Positions 35,339 to 44,978 of a stretch of 64,000 nucleotides of DNA are shown here, in pieces. Made by a program: the position numbers and the translations under genes. The stretch covers positions 62,001 through 126,000 of the forward strand of contig NZ_CP029643.1 of NCBI RefSeq assembly GCF_003268655.1, in the 5' to 3' direction. The notes under the pieces are model-generated. The model did no database searches. It saw nothing but the letters and a program-made list of their open reading frames with translations, and was not told the origin of the DNA. Source of the stretch: Arthrobacter dokdonellae. GTDB taxonomy: Bacteria > Actinomycetota > Actinomycetes > Actinomycetales > Micrococcaceae. Position 1 is the first letter of the stretch; each line of letters opens with the position of its first letter.

Positions 35339-35917
35339 TACCGTCGGGGGAACGCCTGCTGCGCGTTTGTGTTCCTTGATTTAGGCGGATTGCCCTAGGC
35401 AGAATGCCTCCTCTGGGCTGTAGCCCACTTGAACTAGGCGTGAAGCCATTCCATTAACTGCACCATCCATAAGACCCATGCTGCTGTTCCCCAATCCGAA
35501 AATCATGCCTCACTATATTAAGGCGTCCAACCTTCCGTTCATACTAGCCGGTGGCGAGTCATGAGGTGGTGCGTTGCACTTGGCGTTCAGGTGACTTGTC
35601 ATGTTCCCGATTCCTGGCTTGAGTAGCAGCCTGACACTGTCGTAAGGGAAGGGCATGTGCTTATGGCGGCATTAGCACCTTAGCACGGGCGTGCTTCTTC
35701 GGTTTTGACAACGACGATCAGTGTCAGCCTAAAATGATGGGCCGTCGGCGCCTTATTTTAGGGATTTTGGGAGCTTCAGCATAGGTTTATGCTCATCAAG
35801 TCGTCGGGCACGCGAAGTTGGAAACTGTACTACAGAGGTTTTGGTAACAAGTCGCCGTTCTAGACCGATGCGGCGCGAGTCCGCCGATCGTGTATGGGTT
35901 ACTGAATAGAAGGAAAT
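35339..35917. other. Gene-free, lower-GC stretch
   Basis: No supported gene. Short remnants cannot be assigned. Confidence 0.4.
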
Positions 35918-36295
35918 ATGACGAACAACGAGTCGAGACCAAAAGCTGGCTGGTATCCAGACGCCGTGGGACGGCAACGATGGTGGGACGGCTCGCGGTG
36001 GACGGACAATTATGCCCAGGGCCCGGCCAAGTCGAGCATGAATGTACCAGGACGAACCCCTGGCTTCGTTTGTGGCCTCGTTGCCATCCTATTCACTACC
36101 CTTCCCATCGTTTCTATACCGCTCGGAATTGTTGGATGGGTGCAGTCAGCGAAGGCGCTGAAGCACTTGCCAGCAGCAACTCCCGGTAGAGGATTAGCTC
36201 TAGCCGGCCAGGTCTTGTCGATAGTTGCATTGAGCCTCAGCTTCATAATTATCATGCTCGCCTTACCAGGTATAACCGCCAAAAACTTCGGCTGA
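35918..36295 (+). CDS. DUF2510/DUF4190-type small membrane protein
   Basis: 125 residues. The N-terminus has the DUF2510 signature GWYPDAVGRQRWWDGSRWTD, followed by a linker and two hydrophobic helices (about residues 48-70 and 93-118) with the loop pattern of DUF4190. Such proteins are common in actinobacteria and their role is unknown; the Trp-rich motif is thought to be a small interaction module. Confidence 0.75.
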   Translation: MTNNESRPKAGWYPDAVGRQRWWDGSRWTDNYAQGPAKSSMNVPGRTPGFVCGLVAILFTTLPIVSIPLGIVGWVQSAKALKHLPAATPGRGLALAGQVLSIVALSLSFIIIMLALPGITAKNFG

Positions 36296-37112
36296 GTTGA
36301 GACCGCAATTCATGGAAATTGCGGGGTGGCATCACCAATACCCGCAACGGCGTCGTCCAGGACTTTGCCCGCTCTACAGTACGGCCAGCCGGAACGCCGT
36401 CAGCATGGGCGTCGCGGACGGCGTGATCTGGACGTCCTGGACCACAAATCCTCTGCGTCGGACTGGGGCGGTACCACCAGCTGTTCGAGTAATGTAAGCA
36501 GTAGCTGCGCCACGGTGGCCCCGATGCGGCGAGTGGAAACCCGTTGCACAGGGGCCGCCGTTATGTCTCCACCGGGGTGTACACGCACGAGCAGTACGAC
36601 CACCACAACCAGGCGCGGAGAGACGCCTACCAGCATGTTCAGGTTTGGGGACGGTCACGCATAATTACTTCGGGATGATGCTGGGTTACCCGGACACCCA
36701 GCCGGACACGTGGATTATCAGAGCAGTCCAACGTGTGGCCGACTCCGAGAGTTTGGATGTTTCAGTGGATTCCAAGCTGGCCAGAACCGTGGTGCCGGAG
36801 GTCCATCAACGCACAAGACTAGGAAAGACAGTCACGCACATGGACCACGCCATCTGGCTGACAGAACGGGAACGAGCGTAATACGCCTTGTCTATTAAAA
36901 TCCTAGCGACTTGGTTGTTGTCCTCCACTTCGTTGCCCAGTCGCGGCCGCCCGGGCCAGACTCACCACCAGCGAATGCGCCCCATCCGTCTACCACCACC
37001 TGCTACCAGCAATCCCTGAACCATGCCGCAAACAACAGAATCCTTAGCGCAAACGACTATTCCGTGGAGGCCAGACCGCCTTCTAAAGCAGAGAGGCCTA
37101 CTTGGAAGGGGC
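36296..37112. other. Region of decayed sequence
   Basis: Only short frames. The best is 36645-36881 (plus, 78 residues, containing YFGMMLGYPDTQPDTWIIRA), which joins in another frame with upstream text reading THEQYDHHNQARRDAYQHVQ. It looks like the remains of one gene broken by frameshifts. I cannot name the parent. Confidence 0.35.
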
Positions 37113-37565
37113 TCACCGTGAGGTGAGCAAATCACCCAAGTGATTGATCAGACTCCAATATGACTCGTCGAACAACGCTGGCTTGAACGTTGAAGAGCGC
37201 CCTGAAGAGTTTGCAATTTGAATGGTCGCCGGGCCGTCCGTCAATCTGAGACCGGGGGCTTGCGGCAAATTCCCTAGTGCATCTGAGCGGAACCCCCCAA
37301 TCGTGACATTGTGAATATTGTCCAAAGGCACAATAAAGTCCTCTGCGTGTCGGTTGAGCGATAGCCCCGTTACAGGGTTGACACCTCGCAACACGGCCAC
37401 AAAACTCCCACCGACTGCCAATGCTCCGCGAACAGGGAGAATGGATCCGGTTACGACTCGCCCCTCGATGACCTCGATCCCCCCTTCTCGATAGTCAGCG
37501 GCAGTTAACGAAATATCTGTCAGGCGCGACAAGACGCCAAGAAGACTAGAACCTGTAAATGACAT
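37113..37565 (-). CDS. Unknown protein
   Basis: 150 residues, probably all-beta, with many short hydrophobic stretches and Gly/Asn turns (VVTGSILPVRGALAVGGSFV). No membrane helix, signal peptide or recognised motif. Isolated gene on the minus strand. Confidence 0.5.
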   Translation of the reverse strand: MSFTGSSLLGVLSRLTDISLTAADYREGGIEVIEGRVVTGSILPVRGALAVGGSFVAVLRGVNPVTGLSLNRHAEDFIVPLDNIHNVTIGGFRSDALGNLPQAPGLRLTDGPATIQIANSSGRSSTFKPALFDESYWSLINHLGDLLTSR

Positions 37566-37757
37566 TCACTTATAATACATTTCCACTGAGAGAATGCTGG
37601 CAAATTGCCGTACCGATTTATCAGCTGTCTGGACTCCGCCAGGTGCCGGACTCTCTTCGCGATCCTCGCTAGGTGAGGTCCGGTGGTGTGTGTTTTGAAC
37701 TCTCCACAAATGCTCCTTGGCGACAGTTGTTTGTGCGTTCGTATGCTCCCGCTCAGG

Positions 37758-38759
37758 CTAGGAACGGAAAGGTGTGCGGCTCCCGATGACGGCGATTGTC
37801 TGGTGCCCGTGGGACCGAAGCAGTTCCTTGACCCCGACGATGGCTTCTTCCTGGTAGCGTGTCGGGCCGACGGCCACTCCAAGGATCGGGAGTTCCCCCA
37901 TCGGCTCCGGACCGTCTCCCAGGTCTCGTAAGGGGTCTTCCGGAAGCCCAAGCTCAACATACGGGATTATCCCGTATCTGCCGGTACGGTGCTTGAGGTA
38001 CATAAGGTCGGCGTGTATGGCAGCCCCGCAGACGATGCGCATCTCCGCTTCGTCCTTGAACGCAGTATTCTTGAACGTCGGGAATGCCATAGCTACATTG
38101 GCAAAGGCATGCAGCCAGTCATTTTCGAGGACTGTGCCCTCTGTGCCCTCTGTTTGAGGGAGAGCTGCGGCTTCAATGCCGCGAAGAGCCTCCCATGCGA
38201 TCTTGGCTTGTTCGGCACGGAAGTACACGGCGGGACTCCAGCCGAATTGTCCGGACACCCCTGCCGCCTGGTCACGCACTAGCTGCTTGTCTTCCTCCTC
38301 AAGGAAGCCAAGGGGATCGATCATCTTTTCCGTCACCGGTCGCTGACGCCGCATCAGTAGGGACTTGCGCCCATCGAGAGCTACTGCGAACCCTACTTCA
38401 CTGCCCGTGTAGTTCCGCCACAAGGTGAGATTGTCGGGTTCCTTCGAAGCGCATGCGATGAAGGTCCTGTATCGATCGTTCTGCAGTGCAGTTTCGACTA
38501 GAAAACTAAAGTCCGCTCGAATATCCGCGTCCACTTCCTTCAAGTGGGTTTGGACGAGCTCCCGGAACATGGACCCTCCCGTGTGCATTTCTTGGAGGTC
38601 GTTCATGAAAGCCGTCGCACTAGCCCAAAGCACATGGTCGCCGACAAGTCCTGCAAGCCCGGCCGCCGTGGTGTAGTGCCACACTGTTCCAGGTGGCCAA
38701 GCCTTCGACGAAAGAACGTCTGGGGCGGCATTGAAACTGGGATTCTGGGGAAGGGCCAT
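37758..38759 (-). CDS. DUF2971-domain protein
   Basis: 333 residues from the ATG at 38759; an in-frame ATG at 39011 would add 84 residues of unlikely composition. WHYTTAAGLAGLVGDHVLWA followed by SATAFMNDLQE is the start of the DUF2971 fold, and FIACASKEPDNLTLWRNYT is its central motif. The family often sits in defence islands or mobile DNA and may bind a nucleotide-like ligand; its function is unknown. It stands alone here beside a recombinase. Confidence 0.7.
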   Translation of the reverse strand: MALPQNPSFNAAPDVLSSKAWPPGTVWHYTTAAGLAGLVGDHVLWASATAFMNDLQEMHTGGSMFRELVQTHLKEVDADIRADFSFLVETALQNDRYRTFIACASKEPDNLTLWRNYTGSEVGFAVALDGRKSLLMRRQRPVTEKMIDPLGFLEEEDKQLVRDQAAGVSGQFGWSPAVYFRAEQAKIAWEALRGIEAAALPQTEGTEGTVLENDWLHAFANVAMAFPTFKNTAFKDEAEMRIVCGAAIHADLMYLKHRTGRYGIIPYVELGLPEDPLRDLGDGPEPMGELPILGVAVGPTRYQEEAIVGVKELLRSHGHQTIAVIGSRTPFRS

Positions 38760-39124
38760 GCCGACAGTGTAGACATGTATCGATGCATAGAAGACCGGTG
38801 TGGCAGCCGTGCGGGGGAGAGCCTGGAACAGGATCGCTCTGTGTTTGAGGAGTCCCAAGCTGAGACCTGGATGGCGATCCAGCTGGGACGGACCATCGGC
38901 CGCAAACCGATACGTTCTCCCAGGAGGGCTGCAGGTATTGAAGCGCTCCGGAAAGTTGGAGCGTGAGTGAGTTTGTAGACGACTTTGGATATTTTCAGAA
39001 GCCGGCTGCACACCCTCCCGCGGAATTTTGGGATTGTGCAGACGAGTATGGACACAGAAATGTCAGAAGTGCCCTGCACGGAGTTGCATTCTGCTCAATA
39101 GTCCTCTGCACCAACCAGCAAGAA

Positions 39125-39706
39125 CTACTGCTTTGAAGGCTCAGCAGCGCCCGCTGCCGGGACCCACCGGTAGAGGGTCGGCACCGAGACGCCAAGGCTG
39201 TTGGCAACTTCCCGGGGAGGTGTTCCCTGGTTGAGGAGTTTTCGGGCGTTGCGGATCTTGGCCTCGGTCATGATGCGTTTGCGGCCACCGACCCGTCCCT
39301 GTTCGCGTGCGGCCTGCAACCCTGCCTGGGTGCGTTCGACCATGAGTTCCCGTTCCATTTGGGCCAGGGATGCCATCACGTTGAAGAAGAAGCGCCCGGA
39401 AACGGTGGTGGTGTCGATCGTGTCGGTGAGGCTGACGAAGCCTACGCCGCGGTTGTTTAGGCCTCCGGCGAAGTCCAGGAGGTCTTTCACGCTCCGGCCC
39501 AGGCGGTCCAGCTTCCACACCACCAGGGTGTCGCCGTCGCGCAGGGTGTCCAGTGCCTGAGTAAGGCCGGGGCGTTGGGACTTGGTGCCGCTGATCGTGT
39601 CTTCGTAGATTTTGTCGCATCCGGCCTTCTTCAGGGCGTCAATCTGGAGGTCAAGGTTCTGGTCACGGGTGGAGACCCTGGCGTAGCCGATGCGGTGCGC
39701 GGTCAT
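39125..39706 (-). CDS. Serine recombinase (resolvase/invertase family)
   Basis: 193 residues. The catalytic Ser is in YARVSTRDQ near residue 11, with the arginines of the active site in VVWKLDRLGRS (about residues 66-76). After the long E helix (MERELMVERTQAGL) comes a Hin-type DNA-binding domain, GRKRIMTEAKIRNARKLL, with the helix-turn-helix near residues 160-182. Length and layout match Tn3-type resolvases and DNA invertases. The AT-rich repeats at 39716-39790 beside its start may be its recombination site. Confidence 0.85.
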   Translation of the reverse strand: MTAHRIGYARVSTRDQNLDLQIDALKKAGCDKIYEDTISGTKSQRPGLTQALDTLRDGDTLVVWKLDRLGRSVKDLLDFAGGLNNRGVGFVSLTDTIDTTTVSGRFFFNVMASLAQMERELMVERTQAGLQAAREQGRVGGRKRIMTEAKIRNARKLLNQGTPPREVANSLGVSVPTLYRWVPAAGAAEPSKQ

Positions 39707-39715
39707 GGGTGTGCT

Positions 39716-39790
39716 CTTCTCAAAACTCGATTCGGAGTGTTGATTCGACTATACCGTTTCGAGAACTATTTGTGAGAATCGAGGGCCGAT
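39716..39790. promoter_or_regulatory. Possible resolution site next to the recombinase gene
   Basis: AT-rich, with repeated ACTCGATTCGG, TTGATTCGACTATACCG and GAGAATCGAG elements of partly inverted orientation, between the recombinase start and about 39790. This is the usual place for a res site. The next 370 bp up to the flavin monooxygenase gene show no gene. Confidence 0.35.
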
Positions 39791-40159
39791 CGTCACCTTT
39801 TCGCAGCGAAGCAGATTTTCTGCGGCAAGACGCCGCACTGCCGCGAGACCCGCAGGCCCCGGGGATTCTCAATTCGATGCATTCTTGAAATCCTTCGTCA
39901 TTGAGAGGGCCTATCCGCCGGAAAATGGTGTGCCGTGAACTGCCAGCGCGTTATCTCTTCGCTCAGGCAGCCGCCTGCACAGTGTCAGGCCGGGATGTTG
40001 CCGTGGGGAGGGAGCAAGGGCGTTTGATCGCGTGGGGTGCACGCAGCTTGCTCGTGCCCGTCGGTGCCTTGCAGGCTGGGGCCGGTCCGCTCATCCAGGA
40101 ACCGACGCCCAGCCTGCAGCTCACGGGAGTCAGTCTGGTGACTCGGCCGTTGGTTGATA

Positions 40160-41227
40160 TCAGCGTGCCGCGGTGGCGGGCTGCTCCTGGAAGGCTGGTA
40201 CGACATGCTTGATGAAGAGTTCGAGCGAGCGCTTCTTCTCCTCATGGGTGAGGCTGTTGTCTGCCCAGATGCTGAACTCGTTTACGCCGAGTGCCTCGTA
40301 GTGGCGGAGCCGCTCGATTACTTCGTCAGGGGTGCCGATCATCGCGGTCTGGTGGAGGGAGTCGGGCGTGAATTCCGGGCGGTCGGCGAACTTCTCTGCA
40401 GGGCTGGGCTCGAGGAAACCGTTCTTGGGTGTGGTCTTGTTTCCGAACCAGGCGTCAAACGTCCGGTAGAACTTTTGGATGCCTTCGGCCGGCCGCCGCC
40501 ATCCCTCGGGCTCGTCAGCGGCGTGGACATGCGTGTGGCGGAGGACCATGAGGTCCGGGCGGGGGACGTCGGGGTTGTTTTCCACAGCGGTGTTGAACTT
40601 GTTCGCCAGGTCTTCGACTTCCTCGTCGCCCTTCATCAGCGGTGTCACCATCACGTTGCAGCCGTTGGCGACGGCGAACTCGTGCGAGGAGATGTCACGG
40701 GCGGCGATCCACATGGGCGGGGTGGGCTTCTGCACAGGCTTGGGGACGCTGGTGGAGGTCGGGAACTGCCAGATCTCGCCGTCGTGGGCGTAGTCACCTT
40801 CCCAGAGCGCGCGTACCGCCGGGACGAGCTCGCGCAGGTGCTTGCCGCCATCGACCGCGGACATGCCGCCCATGAGGCGGTCGAACTCGAATTGGTAGGC
40901 GCCGCGTGCCAGTCCCACTTCCATGCGGCCGTTGCTGATGACATCCAGGAGGGCGGTCTCGCCGGCTACGCGGAGCGGGTTCCAGAAGGGCGCGATGATC
41001 GTGCCGGCGCCGAGCCGGATGCGCGACGTGCGCGCTGCAAGATAGGCAAGTTGGGGCATGGGGCTGGGGGAAATGGTGTACTCCATCGAGTGGTGCTCGC
41101 CAATCCATACGGTGCTGAATCCTCCGGCTTCCGCGATGAGGGTGAGTTCCGTCAGGTTTTCGAAGCATTCGCGGTGCGAGACGGTCTCGTCCCAGCGCTC
41201 CATGTGGGCGAAGAGGGAAAAGCGCAT
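40160..41227 (-). CDS. Luciferase-like (LLM) flavin-dependent monooxygenase
   Basis: 355 residues. Bacterial-luciferase-type TIM barrel, with ERWDETVSHRECFENL, then GFSTVWIGEHH (the usual flavin-site E-H-H) and LGAGTIIAPFWNPLRVAGE near residues 70-90. The family uses reduced FMN from a partner reductase; RutA, which opens uracil, and pyridine monooxygenases that cut the ring belong to it. Start overlaps the tautomerase stop by one base (TAATG). A reductase is encoded in the divergent arm (45800). Ring cleavage of an N-heterocycle is the working hypothesis; the substrate is not shown by sequence. Confidence 0.8.
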   Translation of the reverse strand: MRFSLFAHMERWDETVSHRECFENLTELTLIAEAGGFSTVWIGEHHSMEYTISPSPMPQLAYLAARTSRIRLGAGTIIAPFWNPLRVAGETALLDVISNGRMEVGLARGAYQFEFDRLMGGMSAVDGGKHLRELVPAVRALWEGDYAHDGEIWQFPTSTSVPKPVQKPTPPMWIAARDISSHEFAVANGCNVMVTPLMKGDEEVEDLANKFNTAVENNPDVPRPDLMVLRHTHVHAADEPEGWRRPAEGIQKFYRTFDAWFGNKTTPKNGFLEPSPAEKFADRPEFTPDSLHQTAMIGTPDEVIERLRHYEALGVNEFSIWADNSLTHEEKKRSLELFIKHVVPAFQEQPATAAR

Positions 41228-41484
41228 TAGTGACTCCTTTGTTCTGCGGCGATGTTCGCCGCCACTTCCTGGGTGGGTGCCGCCTGCTGGGTTGGGGCGT
41301 TGCGTTCGGCGATGGTCTGGTTACCGCGAGACCAGTGTTCATGCTCGATTTCACGGATTATGACTGTGGTGTTTTCGGGTGTTGCGCCTACTGAGTTTTC
41401 GGCGGCGTGGTGCAGCTCATTGATGAGCGAGCGGAGCTGTTCAGGGGTACGGCCCCGGGCGATCGAGACTTCGATAAGAGGCAA
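41227..41484 (-). CDS. 4-oxalocrotonate tautomerase-like protein
   Basis: 85 residues. Pro follows the initiator Met (MPLIEVSIARGRTPEQLRSL), giving the N-terminal catalytic proline of the tautomerase superfamily, and the first 65 residues match a 4-OT monomer. A 20-residue Ala/Gln/Thr-rich tail is extra. In ring-cleavage pathways such enzymes shift enol-keto double bonds of the opened product. It is coupled to the monooxygenase gene. Confidence 0.75.
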   Translation of the reverse strand: MPLIEVSIARGRTPEQLRSLINELHHAAENSVGATPENTTVIIREIEHEHWSRGNQTIAERNAPTQQAAPTQEVAANIAAEQRSH

Positions 41485-41489
41485 GGTGG

Positions 41490-42977
41490 TCAGCTCCTCA
41501 TGATGAAGGGGTCGGCGAGGGGTGATTCGTCGGTGTTGATCCAGACGCTCTTGACCCTGGTGTATTCGTGGATGCTTTCGATGCCGTGCTCGACTCCGAC
41601 GCCGCTGGTCTTGAAGCCTTCCCGGGGTGATTGTGGCGACATGGTGCGGTAGGTATTGACCCAGATTGTGCCGGCTTCCAGACGGTTGGCCATTCGGTGT
41701 GCCCTGGAGAGGTTGGTGGTCCAGATTCCGGCGGCCAGTCCGTAGCTGGTGTCGTTCGCGAGCCGGAGGACTTCTTCTTCTGTTTCAAACGGCATGATCG
41801 CGGCGACGGGCCCGAAAATCTCTTCCCTGACCACGCGCATGGAATTGTCCACATCGGTCAGCACGGTGGGTTCGAAGAAGTAGCCGTCGAGGCCGGTGTT
41901 TGGACGCCCGCCGCCGGTCAGGACGGTGGCGCCTTCGGAGACGCCGAGATCGACGTAGCTGGCGACCTTGTCCCGCTGGTCCTGGAAGGCCAGCGGTCCG
42001 AGTTCAGTGGCGTCAAGGAGCGGGTCTCCGATGACAATGCTCCGGGCGCGGTTGGTGACCCGTTCGAGGAGTTCGTCGTACACGGACTTGTGCGCGAAGA
42101 CGCGGCTGCCGGCGATGCAGGTCTGGCCGGCCGCGGCGAAGATGCCGGCCACCACTCCCATGGAGGCATTGGCGATGTCAGCGTCGGCGAAGACGATGTT
42201 GGGGGATTTGCCGCCCAGTTCCAGCGTCGAGCCGATGAAGCGGGACGCGGTGGATGAAGCGATGCGGGCGCCTGTGGCCGTGCTGCCGGTGAAGGAGATT
42301 TTCGCCAGACGGCGGTGTTCAACGAGCGCGGCTCCGGCTTCCGCACCGAAGCCGGTGACGACGTTGATGACGCCGGGCGGGAATCCGGCTTCGTCGGCCA
42401 GCGCCGCCAAGCGCAAAACGGTGGCGGAGGTGTATTCGGAGGGTTTGATCACGATGGTGTTGCCGGTCGCGAGGGCTGGTGCAAGCTTGCTGGTGGTGAG
42501 CGTCAGCGGCGAGTTCCATGGCGTGATGGCACCGACGACTCCGAGGGGTTCGCGAAGGGTGTAGTTCAGCATGGCCCGGCTGGAACCCGGAATGGTGTCG
42601 CCCTGGATTTTGTCAGCCAGGCCCGCGTAGTAGTAGTAGTACTCGGGCATGGCGGCGAGCTGGGCGCGCATTTCGCGCAGGAGTTTTCCGTTATCTTCGG
42701 ATTCCATGCGTGCGAGTTCGTCCGCGTGTTCACCGACAAGGTCACCCAGACGGCGAAGCAGGTGTCCGCGTTTGGTTTGGCTAAGGTCCCGCCACGTCGA
42801 TTTTTCGAAGGCTGCCGCCGCGGCTAAAACTGCCCGGTCGACGTCGGCTTCGTTACCACGTGCGGCTTTGTAGAGCACGTCCAGGGTGGCCGGGTTGGTG
42901 CTGTCGAAGTATTCCCCGGATGACGGCGGGACCCAGTCCCCGTTGATGAAATGCTCGTAGCGGCGATCAGTGGACAT
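41490..42977 (-). CDS. Aldehyde dehydrogenase (semialdehyde type)
   Basis: 495 residues. Full ALDH set: WNSPLTLTTSKLAPALATGN for cofactor binding, ELGGKSPNIVFADADI with the general-base Glu, GQTCIAGSR with the catalytic Cys, and EIFGPVAAIMPF. Closest in look to 2-hydroxymuconic-semialdehyde and related dehydrogenases. It is expected to oxidise the aldehyde formed by ring opening to the acid with NAD(P)+. It overlaps the hydrolase gene by 11 bp. Confidence 0.85.
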   Translation of the reverse strand: MSTDRRYEHFINGDWVPPSSGEYFDSTNPATLDVLYKAARGNEADVDRAVLAAAAAFEKSTWRDLSQTKRGHLLRRLGDLVGEHADELARMESEDNGKLLREMRAQLAAMPEYYYYYAGLADKIQGDTIPGSSRAMLNYTLREPLGVVGAITPWNSPLTLTTSKLAPALATGNTIVIKPSEYTSATVLRLAALADEAGFPPGVINVVTGFGAEAGAALVEHRRLAKISFTGSTATGARIASSTASRFIGSTLELGGKSPNIVFADADIANASMGVVAGIFAAAGQTCIAGSRVFAHKSVYDELLERVTNRARSIVIGDPLLDATELGPLAFQDQRDKVASYVDLGVSEGATVLTGGGRPNTGLDGYFFEPTVLTDVDNSMRVVREEIFGPVAAIMPFETEEEVLRLANDTSYGLAAGIWTTNLSRAHRMANRLEAGTIWVNTYRTMSPQSPREGFKTSGVGVEHGIESIHEYTRVKSVWINTDESPLADPFIMRS

Positions 42978-43704
42978 GTGGATGCTCCTTGAAGAAAGCA
43001 GTGAGGGTTTTGGCGAGCTCTTGGGGGCGCTCCACCGGCATCATGTGGCGTGCCCCCTTGATGACGGAGTACGTGCAGCCGGGGATGGCCGCGGCGAGCC
43101 TGGCGCTCATTGCCGGTGTCGATCCCGGATCCAGTTCACCGGTCACGGCATGGGATGGCACGGCGATTCGAGGGAGTTCTGGCGCCATTTCTGCGTCTGC
43201 CGTGGCGAAGACGCGGTAGCAGGCCAAAAAGGATCGCGGGTCGTTGCGCAGCAGGACTTCCCGCGTTGCCTCGACCTGTTCAGCCGTGACGGGGGAGCCG
43301 TCCGGGTACCATCGACGGATTGATGCCTCCACCGTCGCGGGAAAATCGGATGCTGCCGAGTTCAGCCGCATCATCACCGCGGCGTGCTCCTGCGCCGTAC
43401 GGTCGCAAACCGATCCGACGCAGACCAGGGAGGCGACCAGATCGGGCCGAAACCGGGCCAGATGCTGCGCGACGAGGGCGCCCAGTGAGAAACCCGCCAC
43501 ATGGGTGCCCGGTTCGAGGCGCTCGGCGACGTCCGCAGCGAGATCGGCCAGGGTCAGTCCTTCGGGCGCAGCCTCTCGGCTTCCGTGCCCCAGGAGCTCG
43601 AGGACCTGAACGTCGTATTCCGGTTCGAGGTATTCGCGCAGGGGCGCCCACATCGTCGCGTCGAGACCGACGCCGTGAATCAGTGCTACACGGGCGCGGC
43701 TCAC
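42967..43704 (-). CDS. Alpha/beta hydrolase of the catabolic cluster
   Basis: 245 residues. HGVGLDATMW forms the oxyanion region, GFSLG the nucleophile elbow (Ser near residue 95), a late TGELDPGSTP gives the acid, and GARHMMPVERP the catalytic His. The size and pattern fit enol-lactonases, meta-cleavage product hydrolases and N-formyl- or maleamate-type amidases. In this cluster it could cleave the amide or enamine bond of the opened ring. Confidence 0.75.
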   Translation of the reverse strand: MSRARVALIHGVGLDATMWAPLREYLEPEYDVQVLELLGHGSREAAPEGLTLADLAADVAERLEPGTHVAGFSLGALVAQHLARFRPDLVASLVCVGSVCDRTAQEHAAVMMRLNSAASDFPATVEASIRRWYPDGSPVTAEQVEATREVLLRNDPRSFLACYRVFATADAEMAPELPRIAVPSHAVTGELDPGSTPAMSARLAAAIPGCTYSVIKGARHMMPVERPQELAKTLTAFFKEHPHVH

Positions 43705-43715
43705 CGGTGCGCCGC

Positions 43716-44270
43716 CTACTTCGATTCGGTGGTGAACGCGGCGAGGCGCTGCTGCGGGCGTCCCTGGGCCGCGGCGGCGAGGGCGATCACGATTTCGTCG
43801 GCATGGGGAGCGTCGCTGATCCGGACCTCGATGCTCTGGTGGTGGGAGCGGATGGTTGCGTCGGTGATGTGTTTGAGGGGAATGTCAAACACAACACCGG
43901 CGGGCCCGCGCTTTTCCACGGCCGGCAGGAGCGTTGTGGCATTTGCGGCGTCGCGGAAGTGATTTCCAAAGGAAAGAGTGTGGATGAGTCCTGAACCGTG
44001 CTCGATTTCACCGTTCAGGCCCACGATGGCGGCCTTGCCGTACGCCTCGGCCGTGGCTCCCAGGGCTTCGAGCACGCGGGGCGCCAGCAGTGCTCCGAGG
44101 TCGGAGGCGTTGTCGTCGATCCCGGCGGAGAGATCCTCGACGAACCCCTTGCCGGCCCAGGGATTCTTGATGATGGCCGCGACGACGGCGACCCGTGCGT
44201 TCGGCGTGACGTCCCGGCCGCCTTCGATGAGGATGTCTTCAGTCAGGGTAACGATTTTGCGGATGCTCAT
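43716..44270 (-). CDS. DUF1185 (amino acid synthesis-like) protein, copy A
   Basis: 184 residues. IRKIVTLTEDILIEGGRDV and EAYGKAAIVGLNGEIEHGS mark the DUF1185 family, whose solved member has a chorismate-mutase/YjgF-like fold and no proven function. The name amino acid synthesis is historical. The GEIEHG-LIHT region is the most conserved. It overlaps copy B by 4 bp, suggesting a heteromeric complex. In this operon an enamine/imine hydrolase or deaminase-like role is conceivable, by analogy with YjgF/Rid folds (inference). Confidence 0.7.
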   Translation of the reverse strand: MSIRKIVTLTEDILIEGGRDVTPNARVAVVAAIIKNPWAGKGFVEDLSAGIDDNASDLGALLAPRVLEALGATAEAYGKAAIVGLNGEIEHGSGLIHTLSFGNHFRDAANATTLLPAVEKRGPAGVVFDIPLKHITDATIRSHHQSIEVRISDAPHADEIVIALAAAAQGRPQQRLAAFTTESK

Positions 44271-44875
44271 GAAATTAGTTCTCCTATGGTGTCTGCTTTG
44301 ACGACGGGGTCAGTGATCCGGTCACCGATGCGTGAGTGCGGGCGGGGCCCGGTTGAGGCGCCGAGGATGACGACGATTTCGCCGGGCCGGGGCGCGTCGC
44401 TGATCCGGGCAGTGATGGTCTGGTAGTGCGTGCGGGTGGCGGCGGCGTTCTTGTGCCAAAGGGGTACCACGAGCGGGGCGCCGGCGTCGGCCCGGTCGTC
44501 GGCGAAGCAGATGATGGATTCTCCGTCGAAATACTCCCGGACGAGGTTGCCGAAGTACGGTGTGTGGATGAGGGCCGCGCCGTGTTCAATCTCGCCGTCT
44601 GCGCCGACGATCGCCGCTTTGCCGAAGGCCTGAATTGCTTCCACGCCCCCGAGTTCCTTGGTCAGAACGTCGGTGAGTTTACGTGCCAGGACCGGGGCGA
44701 GCCGGATGACTTCCTCGTTTAGATCATCGGTGGCCTTTCCGCCCAGCCAGGGGTTGGCAACCACGGCCGCCGCCGTGGAACGGACGGCCGGGACGGCGGG
44801 GGAGAGGCCGTTTTCGAGCAGGATCTCCTCGCTGTAATAGGCAATCTTGCGGATACCCAAGCCCTGATCGTTCAT
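44267..44875 (-). CDS. DUF1185 protein, copy B
   Basis: 202 residues from the ATG at 44875. It shares IRKIAYYSEEILLENG, AFGKAAIVGADGEIEHGAA and LIHTPYFG with copy A but is clearly diverged. A 9-residue leader precedes the domain. First gene of the minus catabolic arm, 103 bp downstream of the GntR gene, so it may have its own promoter or be read through from gntR. Confidence 0.7.
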   Translation of the reverse strand: MNDQGLGIRKIAYYSEEILLENGLSPAVPAVRSTAAAVVANPWLGGKATDDLNEEVIRLAPVLARKLTDVLTKELGGVEAIQAFGKAAIVGADGEIEHGAALIHTPYFGNLVREYFDGESIICFADDRADAGAPLVVPLWHKNAAATRTHYQTITARISDAPRPGEIVVILGASTGPRPHSRIGDRITDPVVKADTIGELIS

Positions 44876-44978
44876 CGTTTGGTCCCGGGCAGCGCGGGCT
44901 GGTTGGGATGCCGGACGGACCTGAAGCCGCCGAGGGCCTGAAAGTTGGAGAAGCGCATGGCTTCCTTTCTTGGTTGGC

